DNA from: a virus
Strand: one strand, 5' to 3'
Virus record (IMG/VR): IMGVR_UViG_3300042556_001525
Coordinates: 1 to 20,863 of that record
DNA: 20,863 bases
The notes beneath the pieces were generated by a model. It was not told the origin of the DNA. It ran no database searches and saw only the letters and a program-made list of their open reading frames with translations. The translations under genes were made by a program, and so were the position numbers. The first letter of the stretch is position 1. The number at the start of each line of letters is the position of its first letter. Shown here one piece after another: positions 1 through 7,157 of this stretch.

Positions 1-1026
1 GAACATCTACCAGCATTCCTTAAATCAAAAAATTTAAAAATTCATCAATCAAATCTTTGTTCTGAGATTATACTTCCAACCAGTGTCGAAAGAACTGCTG
101 TGTGTTGTTTATCTTCAGTTAATTTAGAATACTTTGATGAGTGGAAGAAAGATGACCAATTTTTAGCAGATATAGCAGAGATGTTAGATAATGTTCTTAC
201 ATATTTTATAACTCACGCTCCGAATGCTATATCAAGAGCAAAATACTCAGCTGAAAGAGAAAGAAGTATCGGAGTTGGTGCACTCGGTTTTCATGCTTAC
301 CTACAAAGCAAAAATATTCCATGGGAGTCTGCAATGGCAGTATCTGCCAATACTCGAATGTTCATGCATATTAGAAATCAATTAGATAAAGCGAACATTA
401 AACTTGGAAAAGAAAGAGGTGAAGCACCAGATGCAGTTGGAACAGGACAGAGATTTTCTCATGTAATGGCAATCGCACCTAATGCTTCATCTTCTATCTT
501 AATGGGAAATACTTCACCATCAATTGAACCATTTAGAGCAAACGTTTATAGACAAGATACTCTTTCTGGTGCGTCTATAAATAAAAATAAACACTTAGAT
601 AAAATAATTAAAAAAGCTTGTGAAAAAAATAATAAGCTTGATTATAATGAAATTTGGTCGAGTATTATAATGAATGATGGTTCGGTTCAACACTTAGATA
701 TATTAAAAGAAAACGATAAAGATACTTTTAAAACAGCTATGGAAATAGATCAACGTTGGGTTGTAGAACATGCAGCAATACGTCAAGAGTTTATTGACCA
801 AGCACAATCAGTTAATTTATTCTTTAGACCAGATACGGATATTAAATATTTACATGCTTGTCACTTTATGGCATGGAAAAAAGGTTTAAAGACTTTATAC
901 TATTGTCGTAGTGAGAAAATTGGTAAAGCTGATAAAGTTGCTAAGAAAATTGAACGAAGAATCATAGAAGAAATTAAAATAAAAGACTTAACAAATGAGG
1001 ATACATGTTTAGCTTGCGAGGGTTAA
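1..1026 (+). CDS. nrdA: Ribonucleoside-diphosphate reductase class I, alpha subunit (C-terminal part)
   Basis: The reading frame is open from the first base, so the 5' end lies outside the window; 341 residues are visible. NrdA reduces ribonucleoside diphosphates to deoxy forms with NrdB, supplying dNTPs for phage replication. The first visible part carries the SNLCSEI motif, with N18, C20 and E22 matching the E. coli active-site Asn437, Cys439 (thiyl radical) and Glu441. C35 in AVCCLSS matches Cys462, the redox partner. LKTLYYC near residue 299 holds the Tyr pair of the radical transfer path, and the C-terminus ends in TCLACEG, the mobile CxxC that is re-reduced by thioredoxin or glutaredoxin. 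An internal ATG at position 100 is not the start, because the active-site Cys lies upstream of it. The gene overlaps the next one by 22 bases. nrdB follows at 3091. The family call is very secure. Confidence 0.97.
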   Translation, partial: EHLPAFLKSKNLKIHQSNLCSEIILPTSVERTAVCCLSSVNLEYFDEWKKDDQFLADIAEMLDNVLTYFITHAPNAISRAKYSAERERSIGVGALGFHAYLQSKNIPWESAMAVSANTRMFMHIRNQLDKANIKLGKERGEAPDAVGTGQRFSHVMAIAPNASSSILMGNTSPSIEPFRANVYRQDTLSGASINKNKHLDKIIKKACEKNNKLDYNEIWSSIIMNDGSVQHLDILKENDKDTFKTAMEIDQRWVVEHAAIRQEFIDQAQSVNLFFRPDTDIKYLHACHFMAWKKGLKTLYYCRSEKIGKADKVAKKIERRIIEEIKIKDLTNEDTCLACEG

Positions 1027-1427
1027 GAATATGGAGTGTTTTACTCCTTTTAACAGTATTGACATCTTGCATTCCTGCAGCAATACTTTCAGTTAAGAAA
1101 TTATTACCATCAGCATATGATGATAATGAAATGTTAATGATTTCAAATCTAAGATACGATGTACGACAAGTGCAATGTACTGGTGACAAATCACACGAAA
1201 CCATAGTAAAAATATGGGAAGGAAAAGAAAAACTGTATTACTATTCATCAGCAAAAGAAAATGAAGATGTTTTAAAAATGGTAAGACCATTTTCTGAAAG
1301 TATGAGAGGTCTTTATGACTCTTCTAAATCAGGTAAAATGAAAGAACTTTACTGTATTGAAAAAGTAATTAATTTAACAAAACAAGTGGATATTATAGCA
1401 AATGCACTTGCAGCGAGGAACAAATAA
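1005..1427 (+). CDS. Candidate lipoprotein of unknown function
   Basis: This 140-residue protein starts inside the end of nrdA in another frame. Its N-terminus looks like a lipoprotein signal: Arg at positions 5 and 8, a hydrophobic stretch from about 9 to 19 (Leu-rich), then the lipobox L19-T20-S21-C22. If processed, the mature protein would be anchored by Cys22 in the inner or outer membrane. The rest is a soluble mixed-charge domain with two further Cys residues (QVQC near 58 and ELYC near 116) that could form a disulfide in the periplasm. I do not recognise the family. A phage lipoprotein may act in lysis (o-spanin), superinfection exclusion or envelope modification; none of these is shown. 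Its stop overlaps the next start (TAATG), which suggests coupled translation. Confidence 0.7.
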   Translation: MFSLRGLRIWSVLLLLTVLTSCIPAAILSVKKLLPSAYDDNEMLMISNLRYDVRQVQCTGDKSHETIVKIWEGKEKLYYYSSAKENEDVLKMVRPFSESMRGLYDSSKSGKMKELYCIEKVINLTKQVDIIANALAARNK

Positions 1428-1678
1428 TGACTATAAATGAAGCAATACAAGAAATGCAAGCATTAACACAATCTGATAATGCATGGTTAAGAGAAAAAGC
1501 AACTAAAGTAATAAGATATAATCATCAACATGACACAGGACAACTATCAACAGCTGAATATACAGATCTATTAAATGATTTGGCTCGTATTGAAGAAATA
1601 CAAGAAGAAGCTGATACAATGAAATACAAAGCAGCAATTGAAAAGATAATTACGACTACATTTTCATTACTTAGTTAA
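1427..1678 (+). CDS. Small helical phage protein, unknown function
   Basis: An 83-residue, acidic, mostly alpha-helical protein. It begins with INEAIQEMQALTQ and has a helical middle (AEYTDLLNDLARIEEIQEEAD) followed by a lysine-containing helix and a hydrophobic tail (TTTFSLLS). No signal peptide, membrane segment or metal site is visible. The layout resembles small hypothetical proteins I associate with T4-like marine phages, but I cannot name a family with confidence. Its start codon shares a base with the preceding stop (TAATG), so it is probably translated together with the candidate lipoprotein. It is likely part of the same transcript as nrdA and nrdB. Confidence 0.65.
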   Translation: MTINEAIQEMQALTQSDNAWLREKATKVIRYNHQHDTGQLSTAEYTDLLNDLARIEEIQEEADTMKYKAAIEKIITTTFSLLS

Positions 1679-1682
1679 TATT

Positions 1683-2381
1683 ATGTTCACATTTAAAAAT
1701 ATAGATAATTGGTTCACTGACGAAGAACGTTTAAATATAAGAAATAAAGTTGAAGATTTAAAATCTGATTGGAAACATATAAAAGATTTTCCTTTAGCAA
1801 AATCTGCTAAACTTTTAGCAGCACAAGATCCTGAACTTTATAAGTCAGCTGAAAATCAATATTTTTTAGGTGATGCTACATATGTATTAGAAAATCTAGA
1901 TCAAAGAAATAAATTTTTATCAGAAAACTTAAATGTTTCATTCTTTGATTTATATGGAAAAATAATTAGTACAATTAAAGATATAACAGGATTGCCTACT
2001 TCTTACTTGTCTGAATATCCACGTCCTGGATTTCATATATTTCGAGGTAAGCAAACACCACATCCTTTTGAATATCATATAGATACTACAATATGCAGAT
2101 ATGATACTAATTATAAACCAGAACAATGTTATTCTTTTTTATCTTTAATTGAATCACCAAGCAGTGATCCTGCTGGTTTAGAGTATAAAGATACAAATGA
2201 TTTTGATGCTTTAAGAGATTATCCTGAAAAAGTAAAGCTATATAACTTAAATACTTTTTATTATTGGAAAGGTGATCATTTTCATAGGATGAAAAAATTT
2301 GGTATGAATGACGGAGAAAGTAGAATTACTTTACAAGGTCATTATGTACTTAAAGATAATAGAGCATATATTTACTGGTAA
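1683..2381 (+). CDS. 2OG-Fe(II) oxygenase-like protein, first of a tandem pair
   Basis: This 232-residue protein has the pattern of a non-heme iron, 2-oxoglutarate-dependent oxygenase. PRPGFHIF leads into YHIDTT, giving H132-x-D134 as the first two iron ligands. The distal His is most likely H201 in DHFHR, and R214 in SRITLQGH is placed where the residue binding the 2OG carboxylate is expected. The next gene has the same architecture and shared words (PGFHIF, GKQT, HxDTT, RITLQGH), so the two are paralogues. Known members of the superfamily hydroxylate proteins, nucleic acids or small molecules using O2; the substrate here is unknown. The pair sits between nrdA and nrdB. The start ATG lies 4 bases after the upstream stop. 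The family assignment is by motif, not by search. Confidence 0.75.
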   Translation: MFTFKNIDNWFTDEERLNIRNKVEDLKSDWKHIKDFPLAKSAKLLAAQDPELYKSAENQYFLGDATYVLENLDQRNKFLSENLNVSFFDLYGKIISTIKDITGLPTSYLSEYPRPGFHIFRGKQTPHPFEYHIDTTICRYDTNYKPEQCYSFLSLIESPSSDPAGLEYKDTNDFDALRDYPEKVKLYNLNTFYYWKGDHFHRMKKFGMNDGESRITLQGHYVLKDNRAYIYW

Positions 2382-2385
2382 GATT

Positions 2386-3072
2386 ATGAAACGTTTTTCT
2401 TTTGCTGAAATACAAAATTTCTTTTCAGAGGGCGAGCGAAACCAAATAGCAAGAAAGGTTTTAGAATTAAAATCACATTGGAAAAAATTACACGACTATA
2501 ATGTATATAAAAATAGTCTTGATATGAAATCTGATTATTCTAAAAACCAATATTTACTTGGTGATAGTATATATCCACTTACTCCCAAAGATACAAGTGA
2601 GATAAACAAAGAAGTTCAAGGAATACTTTTAAAAGAATTTAAAGATCTAATATATAAAAAACTAATTGAAAATGTTGGTAAGTGGTTTGAAGTATTTAAT
2701 TATAAAGAAACTGAATTTTATCCAAATTTACCAATTCCTGGATTTCATATATTTGACGGAAAACAAACTGCTCAACCATTCGGATGGCATACTGATACGA
2801 CACTTTGTTTATGGGAAGATAATATAGATCCTAAAAGACTGTTTTCTTTTTTATCTCCTATTATAATGCCAGAAAGAGGAGCACACTTAGAGTGGTTAAT
2901 GCCATCAGGAAAAGAAACTATGATACCATATGAATATGGAACACTTCATATATGGAATGGTTTAGAACAGCATAGAATAGGTCGCCACGCATTAGCTAAT
3001 TTTGAAAAACGAATTACATTACAAGGACATATTTACATTAATCCAAACGGAAAAGTACAATTATTTTTTTAA
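2386..3072 (+). CDS. 2OG-Fe(II) oxygenase-like protein, second of a tandem pair
   Basis: A 228-residue paralogue of the preceding gene. I place the start at ATG 2386 (MKRFSFAEIQNFF), because this N-terminus aligns with the start of its neighbour (MFTFKNIDNWFTDEER); an upstream in-frame ATG at 2308 would add an overlap inside the first gene and is unlikely. Proposed iron ligands are H135 and D137 (GWHTDTT) and H196 (EQHRIG), with R209 (KRITLQGH) as the 2OG-binding Arg. The distal His to Arg distance is 13 residues in both copies. The divergence between the copies is large, with only motif-level identity. That fits an old duplication or two separate acquisitions of related genes rather than a recent one. 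The substrate is unknown. Confidence 0.75.
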   Translation: MKRFSFAEIQNFFSEGERNQIARKVLELKSHWKKLHDYNVYKNSLDMKSDYSKNQYLLGDSIYPLTPKDTSEINKEVQGILLKEFKDLIYKKLIENVGKWFEVFNYKETEFYPNLPIPGFHIFDGKQTAQPFGWHTDTTLCLWEDNIDPKRLFSFLSPIIMPERGAHLEWLMPSGKETMIPYEYGTLHIWNGLEQHRIGRHALANFEKRITLQGHIYINPNGKVQLFF

Positions 3073-3090
3073 CTTAACACACAGAGGAAC

Positions 3091-4092
3091 ATGAACGTGC
3101 CAAAAGCGACAGAGACTTTATCTTTAACAAAAGAAAGAAATTATTTTAAACCATTTAATTATCCATGGGCATATGATGCATGGCTTAAACACGAGCAATC
3201 ACATTGGTTGCATACAGAAGTACCAATGTTAGAAGACGTGAAAGATTGGAAAAGTAAATTAACACCATCTCAAAAGAGTTTTCTTACAAATATTTTTAGA
3301 TTTTTTACACAAGGGGATATTGATGTAGCAGGTGGTTATGTGATGAACTATCTTCCATATTTTCCACAACCAGAAGTAAGAATGATGATGTGTGGATTCG
3401 CAGCACGTGAAGCTTTACATATAGCAGCATATTCTCATTTAATTGAAACATTAGGTTTGCCAGAAGCAACTTATAATGAGTTTAATAATTACAAAGAAAT
3501 GGCAGCAAAACATAATTACTTTGTTGACTTAGCATCTAAATCTACAAGCAAAGCAAGTATTGCTACAAGTATAGCAGCATTCTCAGCATTTACAGAGGGT
3601 ATGCAATTGTTTTCATCTTTTATTATGTTGTTAAATTTTCCAAGACATGGTTTGATGAAAGGTATGGGACAAATTGTCACTTGGTCGATAGTAGATGAAA
3701 CACAACATTGTGAGAGTATGATAAGATTATTCCGTACATATATAGAAGAGAATAATGAAATATGGAATGATTCTCTTAAAAAGAAAATATATGATATCGC
3801 TGAAAAGATGGTAGAGTTAGAAGATAACTTTATTGATCTTGCTTTCTCAATGGGCGATATGCAAAATTTAAAAAAAGAAGAGGTGAAAGAATATATTCGT
3901 TATATTTGTGATCGTAGACTCATATCAATGGGATTACGAGGTATTAATAAAAGAAAAACAAACCCACTTCCTTGGGTAGAGGACATGATAAATGCTCCAA
4001 TACATGGAAACTTTTTTGAAAATCGTATTACTGATTATGCAAAAGGATCTCTAAAAGGTAATTGGGGTGATGTTTGGGGTGCTAAAAAATAA
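3091..4092 (+). CDS. nrdB: Ribonucleoside-diphosphate reductase class I, beta subunit
   Basis: A complete 333-residue radical-generating subunit of class I ribonucleotide reductase. The di-iron ligands can be read directly: D76, E107 and H110 (EALHIAAY), E169 (TEGMQ), E203 and H206 (DETQH). The radical tyrosine is Y114, in the same E-x-x-H-x-x-x-Y spacing as E. coli Glu115/His118/Tyr122, and the D76 to E107 distance (31) also equals that of E. coli. This makes it a tyrosyl-radical enzyme rather than a Tyr-less class Ic type. The C-terminus (GNWGDVWGAKK) would dock to NrdA. A ribosome binding site AGAGGA precedes the ATG. The next gene starts on its stop codon (TAATG). Confidence 0.97.
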   Translation: MNVPKATETLSLTKERNYFKPFNYPWAYDAWLKHEQSHWLHTEVPMLEDVKDWKSKLTPSQKSFLTNIFRFFTQGDIDVAGGYVMNYLPYFPQPEVRMMMCGFAAREALHIAAYSHLIETLGLPEATYNEFNNYKEMAAKHNYFVDLASKSTSKASIATSIAAFSAFTEGMQLFSSFIMLLNFPRHGLMKGMGQIVTWSIVDETQHCESMIRLFRTYIEENNEIWNDSLKKKIYDIAEKMVELEDNFIDLAFSMGDMQNLKKEEVKEYIRYICDRRLISMGLRGINKRKTNPLPWVEDMINAPIHGNFFENRITDYAKGSLKGNWGDVWGAKK

Positions 4093-4277
4093 TGAAAACG
4101 CAAACAGTTAAATTTCATTGTATGTCTTGTGAAACAGAGGGTAAAATTTCATTTACTACTCAAGATGATACATTGTCTAAAGCAGATGTTGCTTATTGTC
4201 CAATGTGCGCACATGATATAGCTGAAAATAATAACGATAATGAGTTTGAAGATCAAGATCAAGAACAAGATGAATAA
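4092..4277 (+). CDS. Small zinc-ribbon protein
   Basis: A 61-residue protein with two Cys pairs, C10-x-x-C13 and C36-x-x-C39, spaced like a zinc ribbon, followed by a strongly acidic tail (Glu, Asp, Asn and Gln only, about residues 43 to 61). It overlaps the nrdB stop by one base. The function is unknown. Short zinc ribbons in phages may bind nucleic acid or host proteins, and the acidic tail could mimic DNA, but neither is shown. Confidence 0.7.
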   Translation: MKTQTVKFHCMSCETEGKISFTTQDDTLSKADVAYCPMCAHDIAENNNDNEFEDQDQEQDE

Positions 4278-4285
4278 ATATAAGT

Positions 4286-4708
4286 ATGACACAATGGTTA
4301 TACGAAAACAAAGAGTTCATTAATCCTTCAAAATATTTCGGATTTATATATTCTATTACAAATCTTTTAAATAATAAAGTTTATATAGGAAGAAAATACT
4401 TTACTTCTGCTAAAACTAAACAGCCACTTAAAGGAAGAGTTAATAAAAGACGTTCAAGAATAGAAAGTGATTGGAAAGAATATTGGGGATCTTCATCTAC
4501 CTTTTTAAAAGAAATAGAAGAAATAGGAAAACAAAATTTTAAAAGAGAAATACTTCGACTTTGTAAAACAAGAGGAGAAGTTAATTATTGGGAAGTAAAG
4601 TATATGTTTGAATTTGATGTATTAAACGCAAAACTTCCTAATGGTGAAAACAAATATTATAATGAAAATATTATGATGAAATTTACAAGAAATAATATAG
4701 GAAAATGA
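4286..4708 (+). CDS. GIY-YIG nuclease, SegE-like
   Basis: A 140-residue protein with a GIY-YIG nuclease domain at its N-terminus: GFIY at 19-22 and VYIGRKYF from 32, with R36 as the expected catalytic Arg. Downstream, SDWKEYWGSS, KQNFKREILRLC and NYWEVKYMFEFDVL match the pattern of the SegE-type GIY-YIG proteins common in T4-like phages. In T4 the Seg proteins are free-standing homing endonucleases that spread by cutting related genomes. Here the gene sits directly after the nrdB block, a favoured location for such elements. No separate DNA-binding domain is seen, and the protein is shorter than T4 SegE. It ends in an ATGA overlap with the next small gene. Confidence 0.8.
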   Translation: MTQWLYENKEFINPSKYFGFIYSITNLLNNKVYIGRKYFTSAKTKQPLKGRVNKRRSRIESDWKEYWGSSSTFLKEIEEIGKQNFKREILRLCKTRGEVNYWEVKYMFEFDVLNAKLPNGENKYYNENIMMKFTRNNIGK

Positions 4709-4875
4709 TTCCTTTAAAAACTTTTAGATTTCTAGTAGTAATTAACAATAAAACTCCAGGAATTATAGTCGAACAACGTGCCATGAACGTGACTGATGCT
4801 ACAAGAGCAGTACAAGCACAATATGGTAAAGATAGCAAAGTTGTATTTTATGGTTTTGGAAACGAAGGAAAGTAA
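4705..4875 (+). CDS. Small conserved-looking phage protein
   Basis: A 56-residue ORF, MIPLKTFRFLVVINNK... to ...FYGFGNEGK. It starts on the ATGA overlap with the GIY-YIG gene and stops 3 bases before the next gene, so it fills the only gap between them. The predicted layout is strand (FRFLVVIN), strand (GIIVEQR), helix (VTDATRAVQAQYG), strand (KVVFYGFG), a compact alpha/beta fold. Position, codon use and lack of other coding potential make it a real gene. Function unknown. Confidence 0.7.
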   Translation: MIPLKTFRFLVVINNKTPGIIVEQRAMNVTDATRAVQAQYGKDSKVVFYGFGNEGK

Positions 4876-4878
4876 TAA

Positions 4879-5988
4879 ATGAAAACCTTATTATTAATTA
4901 ACGCATTATTTCTATCTACTATCGCAGCATTTTATGCGATTACTGGGTTAATAGCAATATTTGCAACAGCTGTAATACCAATAGCAATTATGGGTACAGC
5001 TTTAGAAACAGCAAAATTAGTAATTGCATCTTGGTTATACAGAAGATGGAATGATATAACAAAAGTAATGAGATATTATTTTAGTGTATCATTAGTTGTA
5101 CTTATGTTCTTAACGAGTATGGGTATTTTTGGCTTTTTAAGTAAAGCACATTTAGATCAAGCAGTACCATCAGGTGAAGTATCTTCTAAAGTTTATATAT
5201 TAGATGATAAAATTAAATATCAAAGAGATATAGTTTCAAGAAACCAAAAAACTATTAAACAATTAGATGATTTAGTTGAACAAAGTATCGGTCGTACTAA
5301 TGATGAAAAAGGTATTAATGCTGCGACTGAATTAAGACGCAAACAAGAGGGACAAAGAAATAAATTAGTTGCTGAAATAGAAAAAGCACAAAATACAATT
5401 AATAATTTAAATAATGAAAGAGCACCAATTGCTGGACAATTAAGAAAGATCGAAGCAGAAGTTGGTCCGATTAAATATATTGCTGCTTTAATATATGGTG
5501 ATAAGATAGATGAAAATCTACTTGAGAAAGCTGTAAGATTTGTAATTATTATTATTGTATTGGTATTTGACCCATTAGCAGTTATGATGTTAATTGCTTG
5601 GAACAGAGAAATAGCATTTACAAGCGGAGTAAAACCACAAGATCCAACTCCAACAACACCATTAACAATATTACCAACTATTAAACCATTAACAGAAGTA
5701 AAAGAAATAGTTAAAGATATAAAAACTGAGATAAAATCTAAATTAAAAGAAACTTTAAATAAAGTAAAAGAAAAAATAACTGATGGTAATTCATATTTGG
5801 AACGTAAGCGAAAAGAAAGAGCAAACGATTTATCAAATATAAATACAAATAAGACACCTACTGCGTTTTATGAAATTGATAACGTAGATGTGTATGAAAG
5901 AAAATCAGATATAAAAGAAACAATAACAAGACCATTAGATGGAAGACCAGAAGAACCTAAAAATTCTGTGATTCCTAAGAAAGAATAA
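4879..5988 (+). CDS. Four-helix membrane protein with long coiled coil
   Basis: A 369-residue protein. Hydrophobic segments lie at about 4-24, 25-51, 67-88 and 220-241. Between the third and fourth there is a roughly 120-residue charged, helical region (about 103-200) with heptad-like Ile/Leu spacing that looks like a coiled coil. The C-terminal part (about 250-369) is Pro/Thr- then Lys/Glu-rich and probably disordered or helical in the cytoplasm. An AAGGAAAG site lies about 8 bases before the ATG. The arrangement resembles a membrane-tethered scaffold. The next gene is a holin-like protein, so a role at the membrane during lysis or host takeover is possible. I cannot name a family; confidence refers to gene and topology. 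Confidence 0.8.
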   Translation: MKTLLLINALFLSTIAAFYAITGLIAIFATAVIPIAIMGTALETAKLVIASWLYRRWNDITKVMRYYFSVSLVVLMFLTSMGIFGFLSKAHLDQAVPSGEVSSKVYILDDKIKYQRDIVSRNQKTIKQLDDLVEQSIGRTNDEKGINAATELRRKQEGQRNKLVAEIEKAQNTINNLNNERAPIAGQLRKIEAEVGPIKYIAALIYGDKIDENLLEKAVRFVIIIIVLVFDPLAVMMLIAWNREIAFTSGVKPQDPTPTTPLTILPTIKPLTEVKEIVKDIKTEIKSKLKETLNKVKEKITDGNSYLERKRKERANDLSNINTNKTPTAFYEIDNVDVYERKSDIKETITRPLDGRPEEPKNSVIPKKE

Positions 5989-5990
5989 TT

Positions 5991-6311
5991 ATGAATAATG
6001 ACGAAATTAAATCTTTATGGCGACCAGCGATTGCTTGGCTGTATATTGCTATTTGTTTTGTTGACTTTATGGTATTCCCTATTTTATGGAATGTGGCACA
6101 AATATCATTTTTAAAAACAATAGTGATTACTGCATGGACACCATTAACACTACAAGGTGGTGGATTATTTCATATTTCAATGGGAGCAATATTAGGTGTG
6201 ACTGCTTATGGGCGAACACAAGAAAAACTTAATGGTTCATCAATTACAACAACAGTAATGCAACCACCAGCAGCAAAACCACCTGTACCAAATTTTCCAG
6301 TTCGTGATTAA
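5991..6311 (+). CDS. Holin-like protein (3-TM, GTA/T4-like marine phage type)
   Basis: A 106-residue membrane protein with three hydrophobic segments (about 12-34, 38-55 and 58-74) and a Pro/Ala-rich tail. The words WRPAIAWLY, FPILW, LTLQGGG, FHISMGAILG and TAYGRTQEK fit the 3-TM holin family first noted in gene transfer agents and also seen in T4-like marine phages. Holins form inner-membrane lesions that let the endolysin reach the wall. It begins two bases after the coiled-coil membrane protein. No endolysin gene is visible in this window, so the lysis function is inferred from family resemblance only. Confidence 0.75.
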   Translation: MNNDEIKSLWRPAIAWLYIAICFVDFMVFPILWNVAQISFLKTIVITAWTPLTLQGGGLFHISMGAILGVTAYGRTQEKLNGSSITTTVMQPPAAKPPVPNFPVRD

Positions 6312-6352
6312 TATGACTGAAAAAAACTAAACAAACAACTTAAAGATAAATT

Positions 6353-6505
6353 ATGGCAAAACGTGCAGCAAATTATGGATCAAATACTAAGAGAGAATCA
6401 CAACCAAAACGTACAAGTATTGGAAATGGATTTCATAGTAGTTCTATGATGAATAAGCATAAGCGAAGATCGTTTAAAGCTTATCGTGGTCAAGGTAGAC
6501 CCTAA
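6353..6505 (+). CDS. Small basic phage protein
   Basis: A 50-residue, very basic protein (MAKRAANYGSNTKRE... to ...RRSFKAYRGQGRP). The C-terminal word NKHKRRSFKAYRGQG resembles the tail of a small basic protein I associate with T4-like marine phages; I have no name for it. Composition suggests RNA or DNA binding. It is followed by a strong AAGGAG site for the next microprotein. Confidence 0.7.
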   Translation: MAKRAANYGSNTKRESQPKRTSIGNGFHSSSMMNKHKRRSFKAYRGQGRP

Positions 6506-6522
6506 TAATAAAGGAGTACAGA

Positions 6523-6582
6523 ATGAAAAAGTTAATTGATAGAATAAAAAAACTATTTAAAAGATGCGTTTGTAAAAAATAA
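6523..6582 (+). CDS. 19-residue cationic amphipathic microprotein
   Basis: A short ORF encoding MKKLIDRIKKLFKRCVCKK, preceded by AAGGAG at 6511-6516, one of the best ribosome binding sites in the window (6 bases before the ATG). Hydrophobic residues L4, I5, I8, L11, F12, C15 and V16 would form one face of a helix and Lys/Arg the other, and it ends with CVC. Such a peptide would be expected to sit on membranes. No homologue is known to me, so it could be an unannotated phage effector or a leader peptide. Confidence 0.5.
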   Translation: MKKLIDRIKKLFKRCVCKK

Positions 6583-6596
6583 ATTATTTTTATATT

Positions 6597-7157
6597 ATGA
6601 ATAATGTTATGAAATATGTGATTACAGGACACAAATCTGGTATAGGTAAATCTATATTTGATTATTACGCAAAACAATCTGATACATATTGTATAGGTTA
6701 TGACAAATCGCATCATTTAGATTTAAATGATCCAAAAGTGCATTCAGACTTTATAGGAAATTGTAAAGATGCTTCAGTAATAGTATTGAACGCACACACT
6801 GGACAACAACATACATCTTTAGAGAATCTTTACAATCTCTATAAACAACAATCAAAACATATAATCGTAATGGGTTCAATGGTAAGTAAATTATGGAAGA
6901 CTCCACAAGAAGTTCCTCAAGGATTTGAAAACTATTGGTCACAAAAGAAATTACTTGATAAATCAATAGAAGAATTATATAATCCAAACATCCCTTTTAA
7001 AATTAGTATTATTCGTCCAGCTTGGGTTGATACTCAACTCGCAAAAGAATATTCAGGAAAAAAATTAACAATAGAATCGGTTTTAAATTCAGTAAGATTT
7101 ATAATTGAGAATAAAGACGCACACATAACAAATATGGAATTACAATGTACGAATTAA
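6597..7157 (+). CDS. Short-chain dehydrogenase/reductase-like protein
   Basis: A 186-residue protein with the SDR cofactor motif TGHKSGIG at 10-17 and recognisable catalytic residues: N65 (VLNAHTG), S94 (VMGSMVS), Y113 and K117 (YWSQK), and a following RPAWVDT segment at 140-146. It would bind NAD(P) and reduce or oxidise an alcohol/ketone. It is short for a classical SDR (about 250 residues), with condensed helices. ATG 6597 or ATG 6609 (MKYVITG) could be the start; the second gives the usual short lead before the first strand. The end overlaps the aminotransferase gene by 13 bases, so the two are likely made together and may act in sequence. Substrate unknown. Confidence 0.8.
   Translation: MNNVMKYVITGHKSGIGKSIFDYYAKQSDTYCIGYDKSHHLDLNDPKVHSDFIGNCKDASVIVLNAHTGQQHTSLENLYNLYKQQSKHIIVMGSMVSKLWKTPQEVPQGFENYWSQKKLLDKSIEELYNPNIPFKISIIRPAWVDTQLAKEYSGKKLTIESVLNSVRFIIENKDAHITNMELQCTN

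Noticed and set aside
576-583. Exact TATAAATA inside nrdA
   Set aside because: It is in the middle of a coding region, not followed by any gene start, and is expected by chance in AT-rich DNA.
6474-6987. Minus-strand open frames around the SDR gene
   Set aside because: They oppose the direction of every other gene and cross the better supported small ORFs and SDR.
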